Part shown: positions 62,700 to 64,000 of the stretch, piece after piece
How the letters are laid out: the number at the start of each line of letters is the position of its first letter
Numbering within the stretch: position 1 is the stretch's first letter
Source of the DNA: Scatophagus argus
Lineage: Eukaryota; Chordata; Actinopteri; Scatophagidae
Reading direction: 5' to 3'
NCBI RefSeq assembly: GCF_020382885.2
Contig: NC_058515.1
Location: 11,515,223 to 11,579,222 of the forward strand
DNA length: 64,000 nt
Notes under the pieces: generated by a model
Databases searched by the model: none
Seen by the model: only the letters and a program-made list of their open reading frames with translations
What the model was told of the DNA's origin: nothing
Program-made: the position numbers and the translations under genes

Positions 62700-64000
62700 C
62701 AAAATTGAATTCCGTATTGGAGGCCATCAGATGACGTCTAACGTGTAAATCTGTCATCAAGTGTTGGAAATGTGATAAACATGTAAGCACATTCGTCTGG
62801 CTCTGCTTGTCAGTCTGATATGAGTCGGAGATCTGCTTGAAGAGGGAGAATCGCCGGTGAAGCAGAAATAGTTTATCCTACGAGTCCAAACTGAGCTGTT
62901 TTCTGTGTGTGTGTGTGTGTGTGTGCCACCGATTCAGTGAAAAATCTAAACCTGGTTGTAGCTCTTCCCCCTCTGCCTTTTTGTGCTGAGGTCCAGTGAC
63001 GGTCAAGACTTCAGTCCAAACCATAAGCTTCATAAGAAAGAAAACATCTGACCCCCCACCTACATGCAGCCAGCAGCGCCGTCATCCTGCATTTTTTTCT
63101 ACCCGAAAATGATAACACAGGGTAGTTTTTGCTTTCACTCATTGCTCTGACTCACAGTTGCCCCATCGCTGCCTTTTCCCCGTGACTGACGCCTCTTTTT
63201 GCCTCTTGCATGAAAACAAGGAACATCTTGACATTTCGCTTTTCTGCCTTCTGTTTTGCTGGTGTTGCATTCTTTCCGCAACATTGGGGAGCCTTGGGGG
63301 TTTGGCCGTCCAGCATTGTTTGTTTCCTTTTCTACCTTTTCCAGAGTCAGCAGTGACATGGGGGGGCTGTTGAACCCTCCATATACAAGCTCTGTGCAAG
63401 GCTTTTATTAACAAGCACAGTGCTCACATTGTGAAGCAATAAGCTGGCTCGTGCGAATGAGCACCTGACAACACAACAGTCGGGCTGCTGTTCTCTCCAG
63501 TGTGCAGAAGTGGCAGACCTACACATGACCCTTTTTTGTTTTTAATATTCTGCTATTTGCAGTAATTTTTCTGAAAATATCCTCTGGTTGTGTGTGTGTT
63601 TTGGCATGTGCTGTCTTGTGGCTTTGGCTCACCGACTCCTGCGGTGACCTTGTTATGCTCGTTTCTCATTTTAATTTCTGTTTTGATTCTCTCGGATCAC
63701 ATTTGTGCACTTAAAACTCACTGATGATTGGGAGGAGGAGGAGGAGGAGGAGGAGGAGGGGGTCTACTCCAATGTTCTGTGTAACTACTAACTTCAAAGC
63801 TGATAACCAATCATGTATAAAACCAAAACCTCATTATCTCACTACAGAATTGTAAGAGTGCAAAGTTAGCAAACCCTGCTGACCTAGTCACAGTAACTTG
63901 CCTACATATTTTGTCAGCTTTGAACTATAATCTGTATATGACTTCCCAGCTTCTGTCTTACTGTTTTTCCTGTGTGGTTATCACATCCAGACTAAAACTA
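62700..64000. other. Gene-free end of the window
   Basis: No supported exon on either strand. It contains a short (GT)n run near 62906-62925 and a (GGA)n run at 63731-63759. Confidence 0.5.
63731..63759 (+). repeat. (GGA)n microsatellite
   Basis: About nine GGA units in a row, ending in a G-run. Confidence 0.9.

Overview
The window reads as teleost (percomorph-like) fish nuclear DNA. Genes are split by many GT-AG introns, fish-type tRNA-derived SINEs and an L2-clade LINE fragment are present, (GT)n and (GGA)n microsatellites are frequent, and the recognisable genes are vertebrate orthologues. I found no rRNA, tRNA, CRISPR array or prokaryotic operon. All exon models below were built by eye from splice sites, reading phase and remembered family sequences; no search was run. 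Layout: (1) 1-7 kb holds a small tandem cluster of an unrecognised gene family. Two intact three-exon genes encode short secreted proteins whose last exon is an acidic decapeptide repeat. A broken third copy lies upstream, and a weak inverted fragment may be a fourth. (2) 7.6-9 kb is a 5'-truncated, frame-broken L2-type retrotransposon. (3) 12.9-20.6 kb holds nicol1 (C4orf48 orthologue, minus strand) head to head with nelfa (NELF-A, plus strand). These two are also neighbours on human 4p16.3. The small exons of nicol1 produce no long ORF, so the gene is easy to miss. (4) 22.9-28.1 kb is a complete 11-exon faah2 gene (minus strand), convergent with nelfa, with one GC-AG intron. (5) 28.7-36.5 kb is mostly gene-free. 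(6) 36.6-57.3 kb is tesk1, a 10-exon dual-specificity kinase with a 10.9-kb first intron; its C-terminal signature separates it from tesk2. (7) 58.9-61.8 kb is a class II cytokine receptor gene whose cytoplasmic tail contains no tyrosine. The named genes have unrelated jobs (transcription pausing, lumicrine signalling, lipid amide hydrolysis, actin/cofilin signalling, cytokine sensing), so the window is an ordinary vertebrate gene neighbourhood and not a pathway cluster. The part most likely to be undescribed is the acidic-repeat secreted family at 2-7 kb. Its promoters, 5' UTRs, signal-peptide starts and introns are nearly identical between copies, while the repeat exon has diverged almost completely.
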